NCBI GenBank assembly: GCA_000437895.1
Contig: FR902145.1
Coordinates: forward strand, 1-64,000
Direction: 5' to 3'
Length of the DNA stretch: 64,000 nucleotides
Source: Clostridium sp. CAG:914
GTDB taxonomy: Bacteria > Bacillota_I > Bacilli_A > RF39 > UBA660
Below the pieces are notes generated by a model that was not told the DNA's origin, made no database searches, and saw nothing but the letters and a program-made list of their open reading frames with translations. This document shows, in pieces, positions 54,034 through 61,365 of the stretch. Both the position numbers and the translations under genes were made by a program. The stretch's first letter is position 1. Every line of letters begins with the position of its first letter.

Positions 54034-54219
54034 ATGCAACTGATAATAAATTGTCCTACTGATGATGTAGGAATTGGTGAGTTTAATAATGCTTTTGCCA
54101 AAGTGCAAAAAGAGTTAGTTCTTAAATCTATAAGAAATTTGAATATAGATGTTAGTTCTCGTGAGAAAGTTTTATGCTTTCTTGCAAAGATGTTGCGAGA
54201 ACAAATTAAAAGAGATTGA
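54034..54219 (+). CDS. Small skin-element protein, copy 2 of a duplicated family
   Basis: The 61-residue protein reads QLIINCPTDDVGIGEFNNAF, then AKVQKELVLKSIRNLNIDVS, aligned without gaps to the protein at 51025. The ATG follows AGTAGGTGG. Two diverged copies in a 6.7-kb element suggest a function under selection. It ends 1 bp before the convergent HTH frame. Confidence 0.7.
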   Translation: MQLIINCPTDDVGIGEFNNAFAKVQKELVLKSIRNLNIDVSSREKVLCFLAKMLREQIKRD

Positions 54220-54220
54220 A

Positions 54221-54730
54221 TTATAAGTAGTTTTTCAATCTCTCATATTTTTTTCTACTGATATGGTGGTTGCCGAGTTCCCAACGTCTTACTGATGATA
54301 TATCAACACCTAACAGAGTAGCAAAGTCTTTTCTTGATAGTTTTAGTTTTTGTCTTGCCTCTATAATCTTGTCGCACGGATTATCTAACAGGAATGAAAT
54401 ATATTCGTCATTGATGTTGATTTTATCTTGTATGTTAAGTTCTTCAATGATACCTTTGATGAGTTCTACGTTTACGAGTTTTATATCTCTGTTCTCTAAA
54501 TGATTTAAAGTGCTTCGGTGAAAGTTAAGTTTTACACCCAAGTCGGTTTGCTTTATATCATCAATAGAACGATAATATTTTATTTGTTCACCAAGCGAAC
54601 TTTGCGACGTGATAGGCTTAACTTGTTTACAAGTATGAGTTGTTAATGTATAAGAAAGTTCACATCGTGCACTAATTTTATCAAATAGTGCATTTACTCT
54701 AACATAAAGTTCTTTTAGGTGATAGTTGCA
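54221..54730 (-). CDS. Tandem-HTH frame without a start: downstream part of the recombinase gene in the circle
   Basis: Minus-strand 54730-54221 is open for 169 codons. It holds two XRE-type HTH motifs: SLGEQIKYYRSIDDIKQTDL with NFHRSTLNHLENR, and KIIEARQKLKLSRKDFATLL with DISSVRRWELG. There is no ATG, GTG or TTG before the first HTH; a TTG at 54541 would cut it. In the integrated state a TGA in the sigK sequence lies just before it. In the circle the frame is joined without a shift to the last codon of the recombinase, giving 757 residues. So this is probably the C-terminal part of the recombinase gene, separated by integration. Confidence 0.75.
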   Translation of the reverse strand, partial: CNYHLKELYVRVNALFDKISARCELSYTLTTHTCKQVKPITSQSSLGEQIKYYRSIDDIKQTDLGVKLNFHRSTLNHLENRDIKLVNVELIKGIIEELNIQDKININDEYISFLLDNPCDKIIEARQKLKLSRKDFATLLGVDISSVRRWELGNHHISRKKYERLKNYL

Positions 54731-54740
54731 TTCTCAGCAC
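54709..54740. other. Right attachment junction of the skin element
   Basis: The element side is the arm GTTCTTTTAGGTGATAGT (54709-54726) and TG. The chromosome side begins with CATTC (54729-54733), followed by sigK 5' sequence. The arm is the inverted counterpart of the left arm with one mismatch. Confidence 0.88.
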
Positions 54741-55059
54741 ATTTAGCAGCATAAGTAGCAAGTTTAACCTTTTTATTAGGTTTATAAGTATCTATTCCCT
54801 TAATTAAACCAATAGTACCTATTCCTATTAAATCATCAATATCTTGTTCACTAGTTTCAAATTTTTTAACTATATGAGCTACTAAACGTAAATTATGCTC
54901 TATTAATTTTTTTCTAGCTTCCTCATCTCCATTTAAATGCCTCTTTATATACTCATCTTCAATATCCTTAGGTAGTTTATCAGGAAAAACCTCGTTAGAA
55001 TAGGCACCAGTAAAAAACATTAAATTAGTAGCTATATATTTAATTATATTAAATAACAT
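54715..55059 (-). CDS. sigK: 5' part of the interrupted sigma-K gene (SpoIVCB-like half)
   Basis: The frame gives 114 residues, of which the first 110 belong to sigma-K. There is a hydrophobic pro-sequence (MLFNIIKYIATNLMFFTGAY), then region 2 with EEARKKLIEHNLRLVAHIVKKF, DIDDLIGIGTIGLIKGIDTY and KVKLATYAAKCAEN. After that the element adds only ATIT and a stop. Without excision the product lacks regions 3-4 and cannot work as a sigma factor. AGGTGATGAAATG is a good start. The pro-sequence means processing (SpoIVFB-type) is also expected. Confidence 0.95.
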   Translation of the reverse strand: MLFNIIKYIATNLMFFTGAYSNEVFPDKLPKDIEDEYIKRHLNGDEEARKKLIEHNLRLVAHIVKKFETSEQDIDDLIGIGTIGLIKGIDTYKPNKKVKLATYAAKCAENATIT

Positions 55060-55169
55060 TTCATCACCTAATTAAATATATAAGAATAATAAGGAATTAT
55101 GAAAAATCTTAGTTAATTAATTTACATTAACTATTTTTTAATATATAATTTATTTATATGGAGGCAAAT

Positions 55170-56153
55170 ATGAAAAAAATAATGTTAACAGGTTTAAAAC
55201 CTACAGGTAGTCTAACTTTAGGTAATTATATTGGAGCAATTAGTCAAATGGTAAATTATCAAGATATTTATGACAATTATCTCTTTGTAGCTGACCTACA
55301 TGCTATAACAGTTCCTGTTAATCCTCAAGAACTAAATAAAAATATTAGAGACTTTCTAGCACTATATATTGCGTGTGGAGTAGATCCAAGTAAAAATACT
55401 ATATATCTACAATCAGATATTCCATATATACCATGTGTTTCTTGGTTATTAGAATGTAATAGTTATAATGGAGAATTATCAAGAATGATACAATTTAAAG
55501 AAAAAAGTAAAGGAAAAGATAACTTTTCAGTAGGATTATTTACTTATCCAGTATTAATGACAGCAGATATCCTTGTCGTAGATGCCGATTATGTTCCCGT
55601 TGGTATTGATCAAAAACAACATGTAGAATTAACAAGAGATATAGCCGAACGTTTTAATAAGAAATATGGGGAGACATTTAAAATACCAGAACCTATGATT
55701 ACTGAAAGCGGTACAAAGATTATGGACTTAGTGAATCCTACTAAGAAAATGAGTAAAACAGAAGAAAATCCTAAAGGTGTTATAGGATTATTAGATAATC
55801 TTGATGATGTTAGAAAAAAAATTATGTCAGCCACAACAGATTCTTCTTGTGAAATAAAGTATGACCCTGAAAATAAACCAGGCATATCAAATTTAATTAA
55901 TATATGCGTTTCACTATCAGATATGACAATACAAGAAGTAGAAGAAAAATTTAAAAATAGCAATTATGGAGAATTTAAACGTTTTACGGCAGATATCGTA
56001 TGTGATAAACTAAGTGCCATTCAAAAAAAATATAATGAAATAATAAATAGTGATGAATTAGATAAAATTCTTGAACAAGGAGCTATAAAAGTAAATGAAT
56101 TAGCACATAATAAATATATGGATATGCGCTATAAGATAGGACTATACAAATGA
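55170..56153 (+). CDS. trpS: Tryptophanyl-tRNA synthetase
   Basis: The 327-residue class I synthetase charges tRNA-Trp. The HIGH-type signature lies in GLKPTGSLTLGNYIGAI, the KMSKS loop in KKMSKTEENPKG, and VADLHAITVP and PVGIDQKQHVELTRDIAERF are family blocks. The ATG at 55170 follows GGAGGCAA; an ATG at 55158 overlaps the site. The last codons overlap the yqeG start (ATGATG). Confidence 0.97.
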   Translation: MKKIMLTGLKPTGSLTLGNYIGAISQMVNYQDIYDNYLFVADLHAITVPVNPQELNKNIRDFLALYIACGVDPSKNTIYLQSDIPYIPCVSWLLECNSYNGELSRMIQFKEKSKGKDNFSVGLFTYPVLMTADILVVDADYVPVGIDQKQHVELTRDIAERFNKKYGETFKIPEPMITESGTKIMDLVNPTKKMSKTEENPKGVIGLLDNLDDVRKKIMSATTDSSCEIKYDPENKPGISNLINICVSLSDMTIQEVEEKFKNSNYGEFKRFTADIVCDKLSAIQKKYNEIINSDELDKILEQGAIKVNELAHNKYMDMRYKIGLYK

Positions 56154-56674
56154 TGGATATTTATATACCAGATATGTATTTAAAAAGTATATATCATATA
56201 AATTATGATAAATTAAAAGAGGATGGTATAAAGTGTATTTTATTTGATTTAGATAATACTATCATACCATATAAAGAAAAAACTCCTTCTAAGAAGCTAA
56301 TCGATTTAATTGAAAATCTAAAAGACATGGAATTTAAAATAATTATTTTCGATAATACGAATAAAAAGAGATTATTGCCATTTAAGAGACAATTAGATAT
56401 AGATTGCGCTCCAAATGCTAAAAAACCTTCTATCGAAAAACTTATAAAAATAATAAAAGAATATAAATATGATTTAAGTGAAGTAGCCTTAGTAGGAGAT
56501 GAACTATATAGAGATATATATGGAGGAAATAAAGCTGGAATAAAGACAATTCTTGTTAATTCAATATCTAATAAGGACTCTCTAAAAACAAAATTTTATA
56601 GGATTTTTGAAAAAAAGATAATAAATAAATTAAATAAAAGAGGAATATTAATTAAGGGAAAATATTATGAATAA
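56150..56674 (+). CDS. yqeG: YqeG family HAD IIIA-type phosphatase
   Basis: The 174-residue protein has ILFDLDNTIIPY (DxD nucleophile motif), IIIFDNTNKKR, APNAKKPSIEKL (conserved Lys) and VALVGDELYRDIYGGNKAGI (metal-binding Asp). These are the HAD motifs I-IV of YqeG, a small phosphatase that stands next to yqeH in most Bacilli, as here. The homologue in yeast mitochondria dephosphorylates phosphatidylglycerol-phosphate, but a role here is inference. It overlaps both neighbours by a few bases. Confidence 0.93.
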   Translation: MMDIYIPDMYLKSIYHINYDKLKEDGIKCILFDLDNTIIPYKEKTPSKKLIDLIENLKDMEFKIIIFDNTNKKRLLPFKRQLDIDCAPNAKKPSIEKLIKIIKEYKYDLSEVALVGDELYRDIYGGNKAGIKTILVNSISNKDSLKTKFYRIFEKKIINKLNKRGILIKGKYYE

Positions 56675-57644
56675 GAAATGTTTAGGTTGTGGAATACCAC
56701 TACAAGATAAAGACATAAATTTAGATGGATATATTAGTAATATTGATAAAAACATTTGCACGAGATGTTTTAAAATAAAAAATTATGGTGTATATAATAA
56801 AGCAAATATGTCTAATAAAGATTATATAAAAATAATGGATAGTATCACTAATAATGATTTAGTTATCTATGTATCAAGTTTACTTAATTTAAATATTGAT
56901 TATATAAATAAATTTAAAGATGTTATACTTGTACTTACTAAAAGAGATATTTTACCAAAATCTATTAAAGATAATAAAATAATAGATTATATAAAAAAAA
57001 GATATAATAATATTAAAGATATAATCATAATAAGTAGTATTAAAAATTACAATATGGATCATTTATATAATACTATACTTAAATATGGAATTGATAAAAA
57101 AATATATTTTGTAGGATCTACAAATAGTGGAAAAAGTACACTAATAAATAAATTAATTAAAGATTATGGTAATAATGACATAACAATTACTACTAGTATG
57201 TATCCATCAACAACATTAGATGCCATAAATATAAAACTAAATGGATTAAATATATATGATACACCAGGTATAGTAAATGAAGGAAGTATAACAAATTATA
57301 TAAACAATAATGAGTTAAAAAAAATAAACATAAAAAAAGAAATAAAACCAATAACTTATCAAATAAAAGATAAATGTAGTATTCTTGTCGGAGACTATAT
57401 TAGACTTGACTTTGAGTGTATATCTACAAGTATCACAATATATATATCTAACAATGTTCCTGTAAAGAGAATAAGTATAAATAATCCAATATTATTAGAT
57501 AATATAATATCTAGTTACAATGATCTAAAAAATAAAGACATCGTAATAGAAGATATATGTTTTATAAAAATAACCAAAAATACTAGAGTTAATATTTATG
57601 GAAAATATAATTTATCTACAATTATTAGAGATAATTTAATATAA
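56667..57644 (+). CDS. yqeH: Ribosome biogenesis GTPase YqeH
   Basis: The 325-residue protein has an N-terminal zinc finger (CLGCGIPLQ, then CTRCFKIKNYG) and a circularly permuted GTPase. The NKxD-like TKRD (about 92) comes before G1 GSTNSGKSTLINKL (about 152) and G3 DTPG (about 198). It assembles the 30S subunit in Bacillus. The permuted order excludes a normal Era-like GTPase. It is somewhat shorter than Bacillus YqeH (about 366). Confidence 0.93.
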   Translation: MNKKCLGCGIPLQDKDINLDGYISNIDKNICTRCFKIKNYGVYNKANMSNKDYIKIMDSITNNDLVIYVSSLLNLNIDYINKFKDVILVLTKRDILPKSIKDNKIIDYIKKRYNNIKDIIIISSIKNYNMDHLYNTILKYGIDKKIYFVGSTNSGKSTLINKLIKDYGNNDITITTSMYPSTTLDAINIKLNGLNIYDTPGIVNEGSITNYINNNELKKINIKKEIKPITYQIKDKCSILVGDYIRLDFECISTSITIYISNNVPVKRISINNPILLDNIISSYNDLKNKDIVIEDICFIKITKNTRVNIYGKYNLSTIIRDNLI

Positions 57645-57743
57645 AAGATAATATCAATATATGTAACACAATTTCCCATAATTTTTACATTATATTTATA
57701 TCTTTTTTTTTTATAATATGTTATACTTATTAAGGTGATAGTA

Positions 57744-58670
57744 GTGAAAAAAGAATTTAAAACTATCGACGAACAGATAGAAGTTTTAAAAAATAAGGGG
57801 CTTATAATAGAAGATGAAACTTATGCTAAAGAGATATTACTTAAAGAAAATTACTTCTTTATTAATGGCTATAGATTAATATTTATGAACTCTATAACAG
57901 ATAGAACCTTTATTAAAGGAACTACTTTCAGAGAATTATATTCTTTATTCTTATTTGATAGATATGTAAGAAATATTATCTTTAAATATCTATTAATCAT
58001 TGAAAACAATTTAAAATCAGTAATGTCATATCAACTATCAAAGAACTATGGTTATAAAGAGAAAGATTACTTAAATGTTAATAATTTTACCAATGATAAA
58101 GAAAAAAGAAGAAGAGTAAAAGATATAATAGAAAAAATGAAAAGACAAATTAGAATCAATGTTTCAAGGCATAGTGCCACAATGCATTATTCCAAGAATT
58201 ATGGATATATACCACTTTGGATTTTAGTAAAAGTATTATCATTTGGAATTATGTGTGAGTTATATACAATACTAAAAGATAAAGATAAAGAGAGTGTTGC
58301 CGAAACATTTGGAATAGATCCTAATTTATTAGAAGAAATGTTACCAATACTATCAAATTATCGTAATTTATGTGCTCATGAAGATATTGTATTTGATCAC
58401 AAAACAGAAAGAGCAATTCCTGATACAGAATATCATAATAAACTAAAAATATTTAAAATGGATGATGAGTATATTTATGGAAAGAATGATATGTTTGCCG
58501 TAGTCATCATATTTAAGTATTTACTTTCTAAAGATAACTTTAGACTTATGATGAAAGAACTAGAATATGAAATTGACAAATTAGATGGTAGAATTGATAC
58601 AATTCCAATTCAAAAAGTATTAGATTATATGGGATTCCCAAAGAATTATTTAGAAATTGTAGAAATGTAG
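57744..58670 (+). CDS. Abi family protein (AbiD/AbiF-type HEPN)
   Basis: The 308-residue protein starts at GTG 57744 behind AAGGTGAT, giving KKEFKTIDEQIEVLKNKGLI, the usual start of the Abi_2 family. Blocks ENYFFINGYRLIF, FDRYVRNIIFKYLLIIENNL and LSNYRNLCAHEDIVFDHK follow. R207-x4-H212 (RNLCAH) is the HEPN ribonuclease motif. Family members abort phage infection, and the AbiF branch has been linked to the origin of Cas13 and to small RNAs. No such RNA is obvious in the flanks. It is located between housekeeping genes and may be co-transcribed with htrA 12 bp downstream. Confidence 0.85.
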   Translation: MKKEFKTIDEQIEVLKNKGLIIEDETYAKEILLKENYFFINGYRLIFMNSITDRTFIKGTTFRELYSLFLFDRYVRNIIFKYLLIIENNLKSVMSYQLSKNYGYKEKDYLNVNNFTNDKEKRRRVKDIIEKMKRQIRINVSRHSATMHYSKNYGYIPLWILVKVLSFGIMCELYTILKDKDKESVAETFGIDPNLLEEMLPILSNYRNLCAHEDIVFDHKTERAIPDTEYHNKLKIFKMDDEYIYGKNDMFAVVIIFKYLLSKDNFRLMMKELEYEIDKLDGRIDTIPIQKVLDYMGFPKNYLEIVEM

Positions 58671-58682
58671 GAAGGTGATTTT

Positions 58683-59792
58683 ATGAATGAATTAAATAAA
58701 AAAAATAATAATAGTACCATAATTATAGTAGTTTGTATGATGTTATCCTTTATTTGTGGAGTAGGTGGAGGATACTTATATTCAATATCATCTACAAAAG
58801 TAAGTGAACAAGTTATAAAAAATATTACTAGAAGTGAATTAGTTGAAAATAGCATATCTAGTTCTGTAGACAATGTATATGGAGCCACTGTAGTTGTAAT
58901 GTCATATAAAAGTGATAAACTTATTTCTACAGGGTCAGGTTTTGTTTACAAAAAAGATGATAAAAACGCATATATAATGACTAATTACCATGTTATAGAC
59001 GGAGCAGATGCAGTTAAAGTTGAATTCAATGATGGAAATACACTAATAGATGCTAAAATATTAGGAGGAGAAGTTTATTCTGATATTGCTGTTCTTACTA
59101 TAGATAGTAACAAAGCAAATAGCATTGTAGAAATTGGAAAGAGTGATGAAGTAAAATTAGCAGATACAGTATTTACTGTTGGTAGTCCAATGGGAAAAGA
59201 ATATAAAGGAACTGTTACTAAAGGTATCCTCTCAGGAAAAGATAGATTAGTAGAGGTAAATCTAACAGGTGGATCATCTGATTACTATATGAAAGTATTA
59301 CAAATAGATGCCGCTGTTAATCCAGGAAACTCAGGAGGACCACTTTGTGATGTAAGCGGAAATGTAATAGGAATTATATCACTAAAAATTGTCCAAAATG
59401 AAGTTGAAGGCATGGGTTTTGCCATTCCCATAGAAGATGCCCTAAACTATGCAAACAGAATAGAAAGAGGTGAAGATATTGTAAGACCATATATAGGAAT
59501 CAGTATGGTAGATATTTCAGAAGAATATTACTTATGGCAACAAAGAATTACATTACCAGATGGAGTAGATAAAGGTGTTGTTGTCATAGAAGTAGCAAAC
59601 AATTCACCAGCATCAAAGGCAGGAATAAAAAAAGGCGATGTAATAACTAAAATAGGTGATGTAGAGTTTTCAAGTTTAGCCGAGTTTAGATATGAATTAT
59701 ATAAGTATGAGGTAGGAGATAAAGTAAGCATTACTTATAATAGAGGTGGAAAAATAAATAGTGTTGAAATAACACTAGGAAAAAATAGTTAA
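58683..59792 (+). CDS. htrA: HtrA-like serine protease with PDZ domain
   Basis: The 369-residue protein has a membrane helix (about 12-34), a trypsin-like domain with His103 (TNYHVIDGA), Asp134 (YSDIAVLTI) and Ser217 (AAVNPGNSGGPL), and a PDZ domain (about 275-365: GVVVIEVANNSPASKAGIKK in parts). It degrades misfolded proteins outside the membrane. AGGTGAT precedes the ATG. It faces rpsR and shares a terminator. Confidence 0.95.
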   Translation: MNELNKKNNNSTIIIVVCMMLSFICGVGGGYLYSISSTKVSEQVIKNITRSELVENSISSSVDNVYGATVVVMSYKSDKLISTGSGFVYKKDDKNAYIMTNYHVIDGADAVKVEFNDGNTLIDAKILGGEVYSDIAVLTIDSNKANSIVEIGKSDEVKLADTVFTVGSPMGKEYKGTVTKGILSGKDRLVEVNLTGGSSDYYMKVLQIDAAVNPGNSGGPLCDVSGNVIGIISLKIVQNEVEGMGFAIPIEDALNYANRIERGEDIVRPYIGISMVDISEEYYLWQQRITLPDGVDKGVVVIEVANNSPASKAGIKKGDVITKIGDVEFSSLAEFRYELYKYEVGDKVSITYNRGGKINSVEITLGKNS

Positions 59793-59823
59793 AAAAAATT
59801 AAGACATAAGTCTTATTTTTTTT
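59793..59823. terminator. Bidirectional terminator between htrA and rpsR
   Basis: An A-rich tract, the stem TAAGAC/GTCTTA with a 4-base loop, and a T-rich tract lie between convergent genes. Confidence 0.75.
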
Positions 59824-60046
59824 ATTTAGAATATGGAATAAATCCCATGAATCTAGCCAATTTAACTTGTTCAGCTATACATCTTTGATGTTTTGCACAA
59901 GTACCAGTAAATCTTCTTGGTAATATCTTTCCAGAATCATTTATATATTTACTGATTATCTCAACATTTTTATAGTTAACATCTTTTCCAATGCACATAA
60001 AACAAACTTTTTTTCTTTTAGGCTTATTATTATGAAAATCTGCCAT
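59822..60046 (-). CDS. rpsR: 30S ribosomal protein S18
   Basis: The 74-residue protein has KVCFMCIGKDVNYKNVE, RFTGTCAKHQR and QVKLARFMGFIPYS. It binds with S6 to the platform of the small subunit. Extra cysteines (CFMC, C in TCAKH, CIAEQ) suggest zinc binding, as in many Firmicutes. It is the third gene of the rpsF-ssb-rpsR operon. Confidence 0.97.
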   Translation of the reverse strand: MADFHNNKPKRKKVCFMCIGKDVNYKNVEIISKYINDSGKILPRRFTGTCAKHQRCIAEQVKLARFMGFIPYSK

Positions 60047-60060
60047 TTCATCCTCCTTTA

Positions 60061-60543
60061 TTAAAACGGTAAATCATTATCGCTTATGTCTATTTTTTCA
60101 CCAAAGTTAGCAAATGGGTCATCACTTACAGAAGTTGATTCTGTAGGCATTTGTTCAAATGGTGTAGGTTCATAAGGTATAGCATTATTAAATGGATTAT
60201 TTTGTTGTACTTCATTATTAGTACTACCACTACTACTTCCTAAAAACTCAACATTATTAGCTATAACTTCAGTAACATAAACTTTTTTACCTTCATTATT
60301 GTCGTAAGATCTTGTTTGAATTCTTCCTTCTACGGCAACTTGTCTTCCTTTTGCTAGATATTTTGCAACATTTTCAGCTTGCTTATCCCAAACAGTACAG
60401 TTAATAAAGTCTGTTTCAGGATTAGCTCCAGCAGAAACCCTTCTACTTATTGCAACAGTTATTTGGCATACAGCCATTCCATTACTAGTATGCCTTAATT
60501 CGGGATCTCTAGCTAATCTACCTATTAATATTACTTTGTTCAT
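60061..60543 (-). CDS. ssb: Single-stranded DNA-binding protein
   Basis: The 160-residue protein has an OB fold (MNKVILIGRLARDPELRHT, then GRQVAVEGRIQTRSYDN), a Gln/Asn/Pro-rich linker and the acidic tip DISDNDLPF, which recruits partner proteins at the replication fork. It is the essential chromosomal copy in the middle of the rpsF operon. Confidence 0.97.
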   Translation of the reverse strand: MNKVILIGRLARDPELRHTSNGMAVCQITVAISRRVSAGANPETDFINCTVWDKQAENVAKYLAKGRQVAVEGRIQTRSYDNNEGKKVYVTEVIANNVEFLGSSSGSTNNEVQQNNPFNNAIPYEPTPFEQMPTESTSVSDDPFANFGEKIDISDNDLPF

Positions 60544-60551
60544 TAATCCTC

Positions 60552-60842
60552 CTATTTTTCAATATTAAGAACTAAATGTCTTAATACATTTTCATCAATT
60601 GATGCAACACGATTAAATTCCTTAACAGCCTTATCATCAGATGAATCAATATTGTATAGGAAATAAAAACCAGATTTACATTTCTTGATTTCATATGCAA
60701 ATTCTTTTTGACCTAATTCTTTAGATAAAGTAATAATAGCCTTGTTATCAGTTAAAGCTTTTTCCAACTTCTTAACAACATTCTTCATAGTAGATTCATC
60801 ACAATCAGGTCTAACTATAAACATTATTTCATATTTTCTCAT
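60552..60842 (-). CDS. rpsF: 30S ribosomal protein S6
   Basis: The 96-residue protein starts MRKYEIMFIVRPDCDE and has GQKEFAYEIKKCKSGFYFLY and a late VLRHLVLNI. It forms a dimer with S18 on the small subunit. It opens the operon. A leader with two competing hairpins (60849-60893) precedes the strong AAGGAGG site. Confidence 0.96.
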   Translation of the reverse strand: MRKYEIMFIVRPDCDESTMKNVVKKLEKALTDNKAIITLSKELGQKEFAYEIKKCKSGFYFLYNIDSSDDKAVKEFNRVASIDENVLRHLVLNIEK

Positions 60843-60896
60843 TGTACACCTCCTTATGGTCTTTTGGCTTTTTCAAGCAAGGAGCATTCGCTCAAA
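60843..60896 (-). promoter_or_regulatory. rpsF leader with ribosome-binding-site-masking hairpin
   Basis: On the minus strand CTCCTT (60884-60879) can pair with the AAGGAG of the ribosome binding site (60855-60850). The same upstream bases can also form the hairpin GAGC-GAAT-GCTC (60893-60882). The two structures exclude each other. rpsF leaders in Bacteria often bind the S6:S18 pair for feedback; I do not see its CCG box, so the match is only in principle. Confidence 0.5.
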
Positions 60897-61092
60897 AGGT
60901 ATTATAGCAAATAAAAAAATAAATGTAAACAAAAAAATAAAAAAAACATCTCTTCTCCCCTATAACACAATTGTATTATATAAATCAAAGAAATATAACA
61001 TAGGATAGCGCCAACACTATAAATTCTATATAGCATATAATAACTTTGAATAAAGGTAAAAAATATACTAATTATTAGAAAGGGTGATTAGT

Positions 61093-61299
61093 GTGAAAAA
61101 AGGCTTGGAAGATGTAAAAAGTTATGTAACTATATTGTTTGCCAATGCATTGGTAATTCTCCTTTTCATAGCAGTATTTAAATCAGAAAAAATATTTGAA
61201 ACTGTCTTCTTACTATTTACTAACCTATGCACTGCAGTATTTACATATTTTTTTACAAAGAAAAGTACTAATAAAAAGGAGAGTGAAAATAATGGATGA
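61093..61299 (+). CDS. Small two-helix membrane protein, holin-like
   Basis: The 68-residue protein has two membrane helices (about 12-28 and 36-54) and a charged Lys/Glu/Asn tail. The GTG at 61093 follows AGGGTGAT; the GTG at 61084 would lie in the site. Size, topology and the following cell-wall hydrolase gene recall a phage holin-endolysin pair, but no other phage genes are here, so this is inference. Confidence 0.6.
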   Translation: MKKGLEDVKSYVTILFANALVILLFIAVFKSEKIFETVFLLFTNLCTAVFTYFFTKKSTNKKESENNG

Positions 61300-61363
61300 A
61301 GTAGTAATGAAACCTATAAAAGATGAAGAAATAACAAAGGAAAAGTATGAAGGTGAAGTATAA
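61292..61363 (+). CDS. Tiny 23-residue protein between holin-like and endolysin-like genes
   Basis: ATG 61292 follows AAGGAGAGTG and starts a very acidic peptide (MDEVVMKPIKDEEITKEKYE and three more residues). It overlaps the stop of the gene before it and ends 2 bp ahead of the M23 gene. The ribosome binding site makes expression plausible. Function unknown. Confidence 0.45.
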   Translation: MDEVVMKPIKDEEITKEKYEGEV

Positions 61364-61365
61364 TT

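Larger units (their letters stand above)
48045..54733. mobile_element. Mini-skin element: 6,684-bp sigK intervening element
   Basis: The element interrupts sigK. Both ends carry the direct repeat CATTC (48045-48049 and 54729-54733), and just inside are 18-bp inverted arms (48053-48070 and 54709-54726, 17 of 18 identical). It encodes a large serine recombinase at one end, small genes of plasmid type in the middle, and a tandem HTH frame at the other end. Excision would give a 6,684-bp circle and an intact 232-codon sigK. From memory, the B. subtilis element is about 48 kb and that of C. difficile about 15 kb, so this one is small. The insertion site is, to my knowledge, the one used by the Bacillus element. 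Confidence 0.93.

Noticed and set aside
54221..54541. Independent 106-residue HTH regulator starting at TTG 54541
   Set aside because: This start cuts through the first HTH motif and has no ribosome binding site; the open frame continues upstream to the attachment site, so it is treated as the C-terminal part of the recombinase frame in the circle.
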